Below, in pieces: positions 25,823-33,930 of a DNA stretch of 47,978 nt. The translations under genes and the position numbers were made by a program. The notes under the pieces are model-generated. The model saw only the letters and a program-made list of their open reading frames with translations. It was not told the DNA's origin and made no database searches. The DNA is from Verrucomicrobia bacterium UBA673 (lineage in GTDB: Bacteria > Verrucomicrobiota > Verrucomicrobiia > Limisphaerales > UBA1096), in NCBI GenBank assembly GCA_002299785.1, contig DBNL01000101.1:1-47978 (forward strand), read 5' to 3'. The first letter of the stretch is position 1. Each line of letters opens with the position of its first letter.

Positions 25823-28003
25823 ATGAGAGCCTGTCGTCTCTGTTTCATTTTTCTGCTGACATTTGTCGATAACCTCAACGCGCAGTTTGAAGATCCGTTC
25901 GGCGTTGGCCAATCAGGTGCTGCCAAGCCGGCGACCACGGTCAAGTTGCTTTTATCCCACGATACGGCCAAGCCGGGTTCGACGGTTATGGCAGGACTGG
26001 CGTTGACGATGGACGATGGTTGGCACACGTATTGGATCAACCCAGGCGAGGCCGGCATCGCGACCGATGTCGAGTGGAAGTTGCCCAAGGGTGTGAGCGC
26101 CGGGCCGATCCAGTGGCCAACGCCGGAAAAGTTCACCGCGCTTGGTTCGGTCGGCTACGGTTACCACGGTAAAACAATACTGCTCGTGCCACTTGTCATC
26201 GCTGCCGGCGCTGCGCCTGTTCAAGCGACAATCTCTGGTAACGTCAGTTGGCTTGAGTGCAAGGAGAGCTGCATCCCGCGCGACCAGCAGGTGAGCGCAA
26301 CGTTGACGATCGCCGGGACGAATGCGCGTTCGGCTGCCGCCGCCAAGTTTGATGCCGCAAAACGGAAACTGCCGGAAACCGTTGGCAAGTTGTCTGCTAG
26401 CGCCCGGTGGGATGGCGAAGCTAGGGATGATGAACGGACACTGCTAATCGAGTTCGCCGCCGGCCGATCGGGAGTCGATGCCGATTTCTTTTCGATGCCG
26501 TCCGAATCGTTCGAGGTGTCGCCGAAGAGCGAAGTGACCGTCTCCGGTGAAGCCAAGGTTCGCATCAAAAAAACGGTGACGAAGTATGAAGGCGCCTGGC
26601 CAAGCGAGCTCGCCGGCTTGGCTGTTCATAACCTGAAAGACCACGACAAGACAGAAGCGTTCGAGGTCAAGTTCCCTATCTATTCCATCTCATCGGGTGA
26701 CCCCGGGACGCCAGCTTCGCAGACCCCGCCCTTTGCTGCCGGCAATCCGCTTTGGAGGATGTTGCTGTATGCGTTCATTGGCGGTCTGATTTTGAATGTC
26801 ATGCCGTGTGTGCTGCCGGTGATATCGCTGAAGATTATGGGCTTCGTCAACCAAAGCAAGGAGTCGCCGGCGCGCGTGCGGTTGCTCGGTATGCTCTACG
26901 GCGCGGGTGTAGTCGTTTCGTTCTTGGTGCTGGCCGGCGTAGTGATCGGCGTGAAAAGCGCGGGTGAACTGGCTAGTTGGGGCATGCAGATGTCCAACCC
27001 GCAGTTCGTCGTTTTGCTGACCGTTATCATCATGCTGGTGGCATTGAATCTGTTTGGGCTGTTCGAGGTAACGCTGGGTTCGGTGGGTGCTGCGGCCGGA
27101 TCGGTAGTGACGAGGGAGGGTGCGGGTGGCGCATTTTTCAATGGTGTTCTGGCTACGGTGTTGGCGACGCCCTGCACAGCGCCATTCCTCGCACCGGCGC
27201 TTGGCTTTGCCTTCACACAAACTAATCCCGTGATCGTGCTGCTGCTGTTTGTCACCGTTGCGCTTGGCCTCGCGTTTCCATATGTGGTGCTGAGTTGGAA
27301 TCCTAGGCTTCTGCATTTCCTGCCCAAGCCGGGGCCGTGGATGGAGAAGTTTAAGGTTGCGATGGGCTTCCCAATGCTGGCCACGGGCGTTTGGCTTTTC
27401 ACTGTGAGCATCGAATATTACGGCGGCCGGGTTTTGTGGTTCGGTATTTTTCTGACCGTGATAGCCATGGCGGCCTGGGTTTTCGGCGAGTTTTTTCAGC
27501 GCGGTATCAAGCGGCGCGGCTTGGCCCTGGGCATCGCTGGGGCGCTTGCGCTTGGTGGGGTCGTGTTCGGTCTTGAGGGGCAAATGCAATGGCGCACCCC
27601 GACCGACCCATCGGAGGCCAAAGCCGGCGTGGTTCAGGATTTCCCCGGTGGAATCCGCTGGCACCGCTGGTCGCAGGAGGCGGTGGTCAAGGCGCGTGAG
27701 GCTGGTCAACCGGTGCTGGTGGATTTTACGGCCAAGTGGTGTGCCACCTGTATTTGGAACAAAAAAACGAGCATAGATATCGACTCAGTACGCGCTGTAA
27801 TGGCCGATAAAAAATTCAAGGCATTTCGGGCTGACTACACGCGGCGGCCGGATTACATCACTGAGGAATTGCGCTACCGGGGTAGGGCGGGCGTACCGCT
27901 CGTGTTGGTTTTCTCACCTGACAAAACAAGGGAGCCCGAAATGCTTCCCGAGTTGCTGACCGCCGAAACCGTCGTCACCGCCCTTAAAAAAGCCACCCGC
28001 TAA
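25823..28003 (+). CDS. DsbD-family thiol:disulfide interchange protein (ScsB-like)
   Basis: 726 residues. Signal peptide to about Ala 20 (VDNLNA, then QFEDP). A periplasmic N-terminal domain has the redox pair C146/C150 (WLECKESCIP). A membrane core of about eight helices carries a Cys in VMPCVLPVIS (about 328) and another in TPCTAPFLAPALGF (about 450). A C-terminal thioredoxin domain has the WCATC motif (about 638-642). Electrons pass from cytoplasmic thioredoxin through the membrane core to periplasmic partners. The N-terminal domain is longer than that of E. coli DsbD and closer to ScsB-type reductases. A signal-recognition start at ATG 25823 is clear. Confidence 0.9.
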   Translation: MRACRLCFIFLLTFVDNLNAQFEDPFGVGQSGAAKPATTVKLLLSHDTAKPGSTVMAGLALTMDDGWHTYWINPGEAGIATDVEWKLPKGVSAGPIQWPTPEKFTALGSVGYGYHGKTILLVPLVIAAGAAPVQATISGNVSWLECKESCIPRDQQVSATLTIAGTNARSAAAAKFDAAKRKLPETVGKLSASARWDGEARDDERTLLIEFAAGRSGVDADFFSMPSESFEVSPKSEVTVSGEAKVRIKKTVTKYEGAWPSELAGLAVHNLKDHDKTEAFEVKFPIYSISSGDPGTPASQTPPFAAGNPLWRMLLYAFIGGLILNVMPCVLPVISLKIMGFVNQSKESPARVRLLGMLYGAGVVVSFLVLAGVVIGVKSAGELASWGMQMSNPQFVVLLTVIIMLVALNLFGLFEVTLGSVGAAAGSVVTREGAGGAFFNGVLATVLATPCTAPFLAPALGFAFTQTNPVIVLLLFVTVALGLAFPYVVLSWNPRLLHFLPKPGPWMEKFKVAMGFPMLATGVWLFTVSIEYYGGRVLWFGIFLTVIAMAAWVFGEFFQRGIKRRGLALGIAGALALGGVVFGLEGQMQWRTPTDPSEAKAGVVQDFPGGIRWHRWSQEAVVKAREAGQPVLVDFTAKWCATCIWNKKTSIDIDSVRAVMADKKFKAFRADYTRRPDYITEELRYRGRAGVPLVLVFSPDKTREPEMLPELLTAETVVTALKKATR

Positions 28004-28021
28004 GCCCCTTGGCCAGGGGCT
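28003..28021. terminator. Bidirectional hairpin between convergent genes
   Basis: AGCCCCT (28003-28009) pairs with AGGGGCT (28015-28021) around TGGCC. The hairpin overlaps the stop codons of both convergent genes. No long T run on either side, so termination strength is uncertain. The loop region CTTGGCCAG is a degenerate palindrome core. Confidence 0.5.
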
Positions 28022-30140
28022 ATTTGTCCAAGATCCCGAGGTCTTTCAGAAACGGTTTCAGGGAGCGGGGGCGGCCGAGGAATTCCTTGATCGACTCGCT
28101 GACGTCGCGCGAGTCGCCCACTTCATAAATCTCCCGCCGCAGTCGCTGCCCTGCTGTGCTGTCGAAGTAGCGGTCGGGAGCGCTTTCAAAAACCGTGGCC
28201 ATGTCAGCAGAGATCGAGTCGGCCCAGGCGTAGCCGTAGTAGCCCGCGTCGTAGCCCATGAGGTGGCCGAAGTAGCCGACAAACGATGTGTTATCCTGCG
28301 GCTTAAGATAGACCTCCTCGGTGATTTGGTTGGACAGCGCAACCGGCTCGACGATCCGCGCCTCCTCCACCGTCAGTGAGTGTAGGGTCAGGTCAACAAG
28401 CCCGTAGGAAAGCTGGCCGCGATAGTGCCGAGCGATCGTGGCTTTCTTCGCTTCCTTTAGTTTTGCAATGATGGTTTCCGGGATTTTTTTCGACGAGTCT
28501 CGATAGTCAGCGGCGAACGAGTCGAGTACGGTTTTGTCCCAAATCCAGTTCTCGAGCATCTGCGACGGGGCCTCGACGAAGTCGCGCGGCACGCTTGTGC
28601 CGGCGAAACGGGTGTACTTGGTTTGCGTCAGGATGCCGTGCAACGCGTGGCCAAACTCGTGAAAGAGCGTCTCGACGTTGTCATGCGAGAGCAGCGATGG
28701 CTTGTCTTTTCCCGGCGTGGGGAAGTTGCAGATCAGTGCGACGGTGGGCCGCTGGTAGACGCCGTCCGATAGCCGTTTGCCGGAGATCAGCGGGAACATC
28801 GCGAAGTGGTTGTACTTGCCGTCGCGTGGGAACATGTCGAGGTACAACGCGCCGAGAGGATTCCCAGTGGCTGCGTCGTAAACGAGGTGCAGCGTCACTT
28901 GATCGTTCCATTTATACGGCGCGGTGGACGCCACGATCCTCAGGCCGAATATGCGCTCGTACACGCGGAACATGCCGTGTAGCGTCTGTTCGTATGGGAA
29001 AAACACGCGAAGTTGCTCGGTGTCCACGGAGTACTTTTCCTTTTTCAGCATGTTCATGTAGTAGAAGGCATCCCACATTTTAAGGGTGGCGTCGGGGTCG
29101 CCGGTCTCGCGTCGTTTCAGCGTGTTGAACTGCGCGAGCTCGGCCTGCCACTTTGGCTCGAGGCCGCGCTTGAGGTTCATCAAAAACTCGCGCGCCGTGG
29201 TACCGTCGCCGGCCATCTTGACTTCGCACTTGTAGTCGGCCCACGTCTTGTAGCCGAGCTTGTCAGCGATGTTGGCACGGAGTTGCAGGACGGTTTTTAG
29301 CAGCGGGATGTTTTTTTCGCGGGCAAGTCGCTTCCGCTCGCCGGAGATACGTTTGCGTGTTACCTCCAGTTTGGCGCTGCGCATGACGTTGAGGTAGTGA
29401 AACGTCACATTGGCCTGAAGAGTGTACTCGTCGTCGCCGGTCTTGACCTGTTCAAGGAAATTCTCCGGCAACCCTTCGAGCTGCGCTTTCGTGAATTTCA
29501 GTTCCTTCTTCGCGTTGGTGATGTTGGTTCGGAACTCGGTGGTCGTGGCGGAGAGCTGCTTGCGGAGCTGTTCGACCTCGCCGCGCTCGGCCTTGGCCAG
29601 GTGCAGACCGGCCCGTCGGTAGTCGCGCAGTGTCTGCTCGAGCAGTCGCTTGGGCTCGCCGCTCAATCTAGGTTTCGAGTCGGCGTACGCCTTGACCACG
29701 CGATAAACATCCTCGCGATAGTCGAGGCCAACTGCCCACTCGTCGAACTGCGTGATAGCCTCTGTGGCTTGGGCGCGGTGCTCGGCATTTTCGCTGGTTT
29801 CCTTTAGCATGTAAGTGCGGTTGGCCACGAGCGACAGGTCAAACGCCAAGTCGTCGAGCGCTCCGATCGTGTTGTCGAAGGTCGCCTCGCTCGGCTTGAT
29901 TTTGCCAATGTCATCGAGCCGTTCGTTGGCTACTACGATCGCTGCGGTGACGGCGTCGAGCGAGGCCTGCGGCGTGGTCTCAAACGGTGGCAGCGCGACG
30001 TGCGTACGATTGCGCTTGGCCAAGCGCTCGAACTCCGCCCAGTCGCCGGAGAACTCGGCCTTGGTTGTGTCTCTTGTTTTTGAGGTGGAACAGGCGGCGA
30101 GAATGCCGGTGGCGACGATCAGTGCTATGCGAAAAAACAT
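28020..30140 (-). CDS. M3-family oligopeptidase, lipoprotein
   Basis: About 706 residues from ATG 30140 (the frame is open to a TTG at 30149). The N-terminus MFFRIALIVATGILAAC is a lipoprotein signal with lipobox LAAC, so the enzyme is exported and anchored, unlike cytoplasmic PrlC. The zinc motif HEFGH in ETLFHEFGHALHGI (about 492-500) and the downstream SQMLENWIWD segment define the thimet/Dcp-type M3 metallopeptidases. It would degrade short peptides in the periplasm. RLAKR near the N-terminus is encoded by an exact palindrome copy (30013-30026). It is divergent in orientation from dsbD and convergent with it at the 3' end. Confidence 0.9.
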   Translation of the reverse strand: MFFRIALIVATGILAACSTSKTRDTTKAEFSGDWAEFERLAKRNRTHVALPPFETTPQASLDAVTAAIVVANERLDDIGKIKPSEATFDNTIGALDDLAFDLSLVANRTYMLKETSENAEHRAQATEAITQFDEWAVGLDYREDVYRVVKAYADSKPRLSGEPKRLLEQTLRDYRRAGLHLAKAERGEVEQLRKQLSATTTEFRTNITNAKKELKFTKAQLEGLPENFLEQVKTGDDEYTLQANVTFHYLNVMRSAKLEVTRKRISGERKRLAREKNIPLLKTVLQLRANIADKLGYKTWADYKCEVKMAGDGTTAREFLMNLKRGLEPKWQAELAQFNTLKRRETGDPDATLKMWDAFYYMNMLKKEKYSVDTEQLRVFFPYEQTLHGMFRVYERIFGLRIVASTAPYKWNDQVTLHLVYDAATGNPLGALYLDMFPRDGKYNHFAMFPLISGKRLSDGVYQRPTVALICNFPTPGKDKPSLLSHDNVETLFHEFGHALHGILTQTKYTRFAGTSVPRDFVEAPSQMLENWIWDKTVLDSFAADYRDSSKKIPETIIAKLKEAKKATIARHYRGQLSYGLVDLTLHSLTVEEARIVEPVALSNQITEEVYLKPQDNTSFVGYFGHLMGYDAGYYGYAWADSISADMATVFESAPDRYFDSTAGQRLRREIYEVGDSRDVSESIKEFLGRPRSLKPFLKDLGILDK
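30013..30026. repeat. Iterated palindrome, exact 14-mer, in the M3 peptidase gene
   Basis: CGCTTGGCCAAGCG in the region coding for the start of the mature lipoprotein, read as R-L-A-K-R. Confidence 0.95.
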
Positions 30141-30183
30141 GGGGGACAAGCTACCGTTGGCCGGCGGTGAGGCTCAAGCAGAT

Positions 30184-30990
30184 TCACAGAATGACGATGC
30201 TAGCCGTCGCCGCTTGGCCAAGCGGCGGTGTGGCGATGCGCCGCGCTTTGATGGCGACGTATGGCGGGATGTATTGGCTGCGGTGCCGAAATGTTCCCGG
30301 TTCGGCGGCGGGATCGCCGTGCTTTGGCTCGGCGAGATCCTCTATGACGAAGCCGCTACGGCACAGTCCGCCGACAATTTCCTCCCAGCGATGCACGAAC
30401 TCGAGCGCGCCTTTTTCCCGGTGCTCGAACTCACCGTGCATCGGTGGCATCGGCCCCTTGGCATAATAATTCTCGGTGACGGCGTAGCCGCTGGGGAAGG
30501 GCGTAGCCGCGGCCTGGAGATTGGCCGGCTGTTTGTGCTGGCTGAGGTACTGTCCGCCTACTCGCAGCACGCGGGCGATCTCATCGTAAACCTTAGCGAG
30601 GTTCGGCACGTAGCATGTGCTGACTGGCTGGGTGACGATGTCGAACGACGCACCGGCCAACATCGGGAGATCGTCCATCGACGCGGCGATGGTCTGTAAC
30701 TCAAGGGCGCGCTCGCGGGCGACGCGTTGATCCTGCTCGAGCATCTCCGGACTGATGTCCACCACCGTGACCTTGGCCCCGGCGGCAGCGTAGAGCGGCG
30801 CCTGTAACCCGCCGCCGCCGGCTAGGCAGAGGACGTATTTGCCGTCGAGCCCGCCGTCGAGCCAGCCCCGACCGTTGATGGCTTTTAGCGGGTCCTCGAA
30901 CTCGTCGTCGCGGGCGGTGCGAGTGTGCAGGAGGCCTCGGCGGGCGCGCTCGTCCCAGACGCGGCGGTTGTGATCCTGAGCAATTTCCAC
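30184..30990 (-). CDS. Class I SAM-dependent methyltransferase
   Basis: 268 residues with GTG start at 30990. Motif I is VLCLAGGGGLQAPLYAAAG (about 53-71), followed by the acidic strand end VTVVDIS, SMDDLPML and FDIVTQPVSTCYVPN. These mark a Rossmann-like SAM methyltransferase of the UbiE/Methyltransf_11 kind. The substrate is unknown. The last residues (RRIATPPLGQAATASIVIL) are not family-like; LGQA is encoded by an exact palindrome copy 24 nt before the stop, so the tail may be recent. No partner gene is obvious; the upstream side holds a tandem palindrome shared with the divergent helicase. Confidence 0.8.
   Translation of the reverse strand: MEIAQDHNRRVWDERARRGLLHTRTARDDEFEDPLKAINGRGWLDGGLDGKYVLCLAGGGGLQAPLYAAAGAKVTVVDISPEMLEQDQRVARERALELQTIAASMDDLPMLAGASFDIVTQPVSTCYVPNLAKVYDEIARVLRVGGQYLSQHKQPANLQAAATPFPSGYAVTENYYAKGPMPPMHGEFEHREKGALEFVHRWEEIVGGLCRSGFVIEDLAEPKHGDPAAEPGTFRHRSQYIPPYVAIKARRIATPPLGQAATASIVIL
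30211..30224. repeat. Iterated palindrome, exact 14-mer, near the methyltransferase 3' end
   Basis: CGCTTGGCCAAGCG, read as L-G-Q-A in the C-terminal tail of the methyltransferase; 187 nt from the previous exact copy. Confidence 0.95.
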
Positions 30991-31004
30991 GCAGGCGTTT
31001 TAGC

Positions 31005-31028
31005 CTTGGCCAAGCGCTTGGCCAAGCG
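31005..31028. repeat. Tandem palindrome pair in a divergent promoter region
   Basis: A 12-base copy CTTGGCCAAGCG (31005-31016) overlaps by two bases an exact 14-mer (31015-31028). The pair lies between the divergent starts of the methyltransferase (30990) and the DEAD-box helicase (31082). Confidence 0.95.
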
Positions 31029-31081
31029 CGATCGTCGATTTGGATTTCTCATCGGCTGCGTTTCTGTTACACCCAGCGGCC

Positions 31082-32326
31082 ATGTCTTTCAGTTCACTGG
31101 GGCTTTCCGACAACATTCTCAAGGGGATTCGCGCGATGGGTTACGAAGATCCGACGCCGATTCAGCTCCGGGGCATCCCGCTGTTTCTCGAGGGCCGCGA
31201 CTTGATTGGCAGCGCCCAAACCGGCACAGGCAAGACTGCGGCGTTCGGCCTGCCGATCCTCACGAAGCTCGATAAACCGCAGAGCAACCCGCGCGCATTA
31301 ATCGTCGAGCCGACCCGCGAGCTGGCTTCGCAGGTCGAGACGGCGTTTCGGGATTTTTCGCGGTACTCCGATCTGCGAACAACCGTTCTTTACGGCGGCG
31401 TGAAGTACGGCAAGCAGAACGAGGAACTGGAACGAGGAACTGACATCATCGTCGCCACGCCCGGGCGTTTGCTCGATCACGTCTCTCAGAAAAATTTGAC
31501 ACTGAAAAACATCGATTACCTCGTGCTCGACGAGGCCGATCGGATGCTCGACATGGGCTTCATGCCGGACGTCAAGAAAATCATCCAGCAATGCCCAGAG
31601 AAAAGGCACACTTCCCTTTTCTCAGCGACCATCCCTCCGATCATCGAGACGATCATCCAGTGGGCGATGACCGATCCGGAGACGGTGGAAATCGGGATGC
31701 GCCGATCGGTCGCTGAAACAGTTTCGCACGCTGTTTATCCGGTCGCATTCGACCAGAAAAACGACCTCGTACTCGCGCTGCTAGATAAGGTTAACTACGA
31801 TTCAGTGATCGTTTTTTGCCGAACGAAGGTGGGCGCCGACAGGTTGGGCAGCCTGCTGAAACGAGAGAATCACTCCGTGGCAATCCTTCATTCAAACCGA
31901 ACCCAGGCCGAGAGAGAACGCTCGCTCAATGGTTTTAGGGACGGTAAGTATGGGGTGCTGGTCGCTACCGACATCGCCTCGCGCGGACTCGACGTCGCCA
32001 ACGTCAGTCACGTCGTTAATTTCGACGTGCCACAGCATCCTGAGGATTACGTGCATCGTATTGGCCGAACTGGCCGCGCGGCTGCATCTGGGGACGCTTT
32101 CACTATGATGGTGGCTGAGGATCGCCAACACATGGAGGCGATCGAGCGGTTCATCGGCAAGAAAATCAACCGGGAAAAAATGGAGGGCTTTGATTACAAG
32201 TACACTTCACTGTTCGACGACGGTAAGCATGCATCGCCGCCACGTTTCCGGGGTGGCTCAGTAGGTCGCGGCTACTCCTTCGGAATGTCCTCCCGCAAAG
32301 GCGGCGGCCGCCGAAAACGCCGCTAA
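31082..32326 (+). CDS. DEAD-box RNA helicase (RhlE-like)
   Basis: 414 residues from ATG 31082 (MSFSSLGLSDNILKGIRAMG); the upstream in-frame TTG at 31040 adds residues unlike the family. Motifs in order: Q-motif (DPTPIQ), AQTGTGKT, PTRELA, TPGR, VLDEADRML, FSATIPP, SRGLDV and HRIGRTGR. The C-terminus is short, Gly/Arg-rich and basic (FRGGSVGRGYS, GGGRRKRR), as in RhlE/CsdA-type helicases that remodel rRNA or mRNA. The gene is monocistronic here, followed by an AT-rich gap. Confidence 0.93.
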   Translation: MSFSSLGLSDNILKGIRAMGYEDPTPIQLRGIPLFLEGRDLIGSAQTGTGKTAAFGLPILTKLDKPQSNPRALIVEPTRELASQVETAFRDFSRYSDLRTTVLYGGVKYGKQNEELERGTDIIVATPGRLLDHVSQKNLTLKNIDYLVLDEADRMLDMGFMPDVKKIIQQCPEKRHTSLFSATIPPIIETIIQWAMTDPETVEIGMRRSVAETVSHAVYPVAFDQKNDLVLALLDKVNYDSVIVFCRTKVGADRLGSLLKRENHSVAILHSNRTQAERERSLNGFRDGKYGVLVATDIASRGLDVANVSHVVNFDVPQHPEDYVHRIGRTGRAAASGDAFTMMVAEDRQHMEAIERFIGKKINREKMEGFDYKYTSLFDDGKHASPPRFRGGSVGRGYSFGMSSRKGGGRRKRR

Positions 32327-32505
32327 TTCTACCGGGAGGGAAGGATTTGACCTCGTCCCAAATTAACTAATATTGGGAAAATGGAACCTGCTCTCCCGTG
32401 CCCAAGGCGGCACGCGGGCGCTTCACGCTTTTAGCTTCCTTTCCCAAGGAGAGGGCTGATGAGATAGATGAATCGTACATCTTAACATATACGACAGCGC
32501 TTGGC

Positions 32506-33288
32506 CTAAACCCAACCCCGCAGCTTGTAGTAGAGCCACCCGACCTGCTCGTGCAGATAAAAACTAAGTGCCTGAAAACCACCTAAGCCGGGAACTATGC
32601 TATATATTCTAAAATCTGCCTCGAGCGAGCTTAGTCCCTCGAAATCTGACCCGACAGCAACCACCTCCAATCCTGTTTTTTTGAATAGTGCTTCAGCTCT
32701 TCTCATATGGTTAGCGGAAGTCACAAGTATGATTTTTTTCCATCCATTCTTTTCTGCCAATACTTTTGTATGATCAGCTTCATCTTTGGTGTTACTGGAG
32801 TAATCCAATACGTGAATGGGTGAATCGAACGGTTTCCAAGATTCCAGCCATTCGGCGATTAGTTGCCCATGCAATCCTGTTTGCCCAGATGAGGAGTATT
32901 TACCGCCACCGATCACCAACGCTTTACCTTTTTTTAATCGGACGAGTTCAGCAGCAGTGATTATTCTATCGGTCGCTGTGCTGAATTCAATTGAGTTAAC
33001 GCCATAATTTGAAAATTCATGTGAACCGCCCAGCAAGACAACGGCGTCGCACTCGGGGAGGGAGTTAAAATCCTCGATTGCGTAGGGTCTTTCAAGTGTG
33101 GAGAGGAGGTAAGCGGGGAGTTTCGTGCTGCCGACGAGGGTGATGAACAGGGCCAGGCTACCGTTGAAAAGTGCCTGTCGCTTCTCTTTTTTGATCACGG
33201 CACGAACGCAGGCAATAAGCAATACCAGCCAAATCAAACTGATAGGGTTTAAGAATTGATTCACCATTTTTGATAAAAAATACATCAT
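32506..33288 (-). CDS. YdcF/SanA-like DUF218 membrane protein
   Basis: 260 residues. Two N-terminal hydrophobic segments (about 14-30 and 42-58) precede the DUF218 domain with CDAVVLLGG (about 79-87), ALVIGGGKYS, a central SNTKDEA and ILVTSANHMRRA. These fit the ElyC/YdcF/SanA family, whose members act in envelope or peptidoglycan homeostasis without a firmly known reaction. The base composition is clearly more AT-rich than that of the helicase and the secreted pair on either side, which may reflect transfer. Its TAG stop lies inside a degenerate palindrome (CGCTTGGCCTAA). Confidence 0.8.
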   Translation of the reverse strand: MMYFLSKMVNQFLNPISLIWLVLLIACVRAVIKKEKRQALFNGSLALFITLVGSTKLPAYLLSTLERPYAIEDFNSLPECDAVVLLGGSHEFSNYGVNSIEFSTATDRIITAAELVRLKKGKALVIGGGKYSSSGQTGLHGQLIAEWLESWKPFDSPIHVLDYSSNTKDEADHTKVLAEKNGWKKIILVTSANHMRRAEALFKKTGLEVVAVGSDFEGLSSLEADFRIYSIVPGLGGFQALSFYLHEQVGWLYYKLRGWV

Positions 33289-33381
33289 GCGGTGCGCATG
33301 CTTCGATGAATTTGCCTTAGTTGCCCAGCATAAAACGTCTGATTGAGTTTTCCGGGCTAAGCGAGCAACCTTCGTGGCAGC

Positions 33382-33930
33382 ATGAAAGGGAGGTCTTTTG
33401 GATTACTCACAGCCCTGTTAGCCGGTGCCACGCTTGGCCAAGCGGCGAGCCAGGTGCCGCTGGCGATCGAGACGCTGGCGGCCAAGGCTGACGCAGTGGT
33501 GCATGGCACGGTCGTCCGCATGTCTTGCCAACGAGACGACGAAGGCCGGATTTTCACTACGGTGCATCTGCAGATCATCGAGCAGATGAACAGCCGGCAA
33601 CGCGGCGGGACGCTGGTAATTGTCCAGGGCGGCGGCGTTCTGGGGCGGCGGATTGCCCGCTCGCCGATCCAGCCGACGTACCGGATTGGGGCGGAGGTGG
33701 TTGTGTTTGTGGTGTTCAACAGCCGCGACGAGGCGGTGACGCTTGGGCTGAACCAAGGCAAGTTTGATATCGCCAGGCAGCCTGAGACCGGCTTGGCTAC
33801 GGTGCGGAATCCGTTTCACGGCTTGGCCAAGCGGGACGACCCGCGCGCGGTGGTGAAGCGCGCGCTTGGCCAGTCAAAGCCGCTGACATTGGCCGAGTTG
33901 AAGCGGCGGGTGAGGAGGGCGGCGAAGTGA
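33382..33930 (+). CDS. Small secreted protein of unknown function, partner of a matrixin
   Basis: 182 residues. A signal peptide (MKGRSFGLLTALLAGATLGQAAS) is followed by an extracytoplasmic beta-rich domain (LAAKADAVVHGTVVRMSCQR, then VHLQIIEQM, TLVIVQGGG, EVVVFVVFNS). The last 40 residues are basic and probably helical. I do not recognise the family with confidence. The signal-peptidase region (TLGQAAS) is encoded by an exact palindrome, a second copy encodes GLAKRD near the end and a third, partial one gives ALGQSK. Its stop overlaps the GTG start of the metalloprotease gene, so the two proteins are probably made together; the small one could be an inhibitor, chaperone or substrate-binding partner. 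Confidence 0.7.
   Translation: MKGRSFGLLTALLAGATLGQAASQVPLAIETLAAKADAVVHGTVVRMSCQRDDEGRIFTTVHLQIIEQMNSRQRGGTLVIVQGGGVLGRRIARSPIQPTYRIGAEVVVFVVFNSRDEAVTLGLNQGKFDIARQPETGLATVRNPFHGLAKRDDPRAVVKRALGQSKPLTLAELKRRVRRAAK
33431..33444. repeat. Iterated palindrome, exact 14-mer, at a signal-peptidase site
   Basis: CGCTTGGCCAAGCG encodes T-L-G-Q-A at the predicted signal cleavage region of the small secreted protein. Confidence 0.95.
33820..33833. repeat. Iterated palindrome copy (13/14) in the same secreted gene
   Basis: GGCTTGGCCAAGCG, read as G-L-A-K-R in the basic C-terminal part; a partial copy CGCTTGGCCAG lies about 32 nt further on. Confidence 0.85.

Noticed and set aside
26690..27709. Long open frame antisense to the DsbD-like gene (339 codons)
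   Set aside because: Composition is Arg/His/Gln-rich without domains, typical of an antisense shadow.
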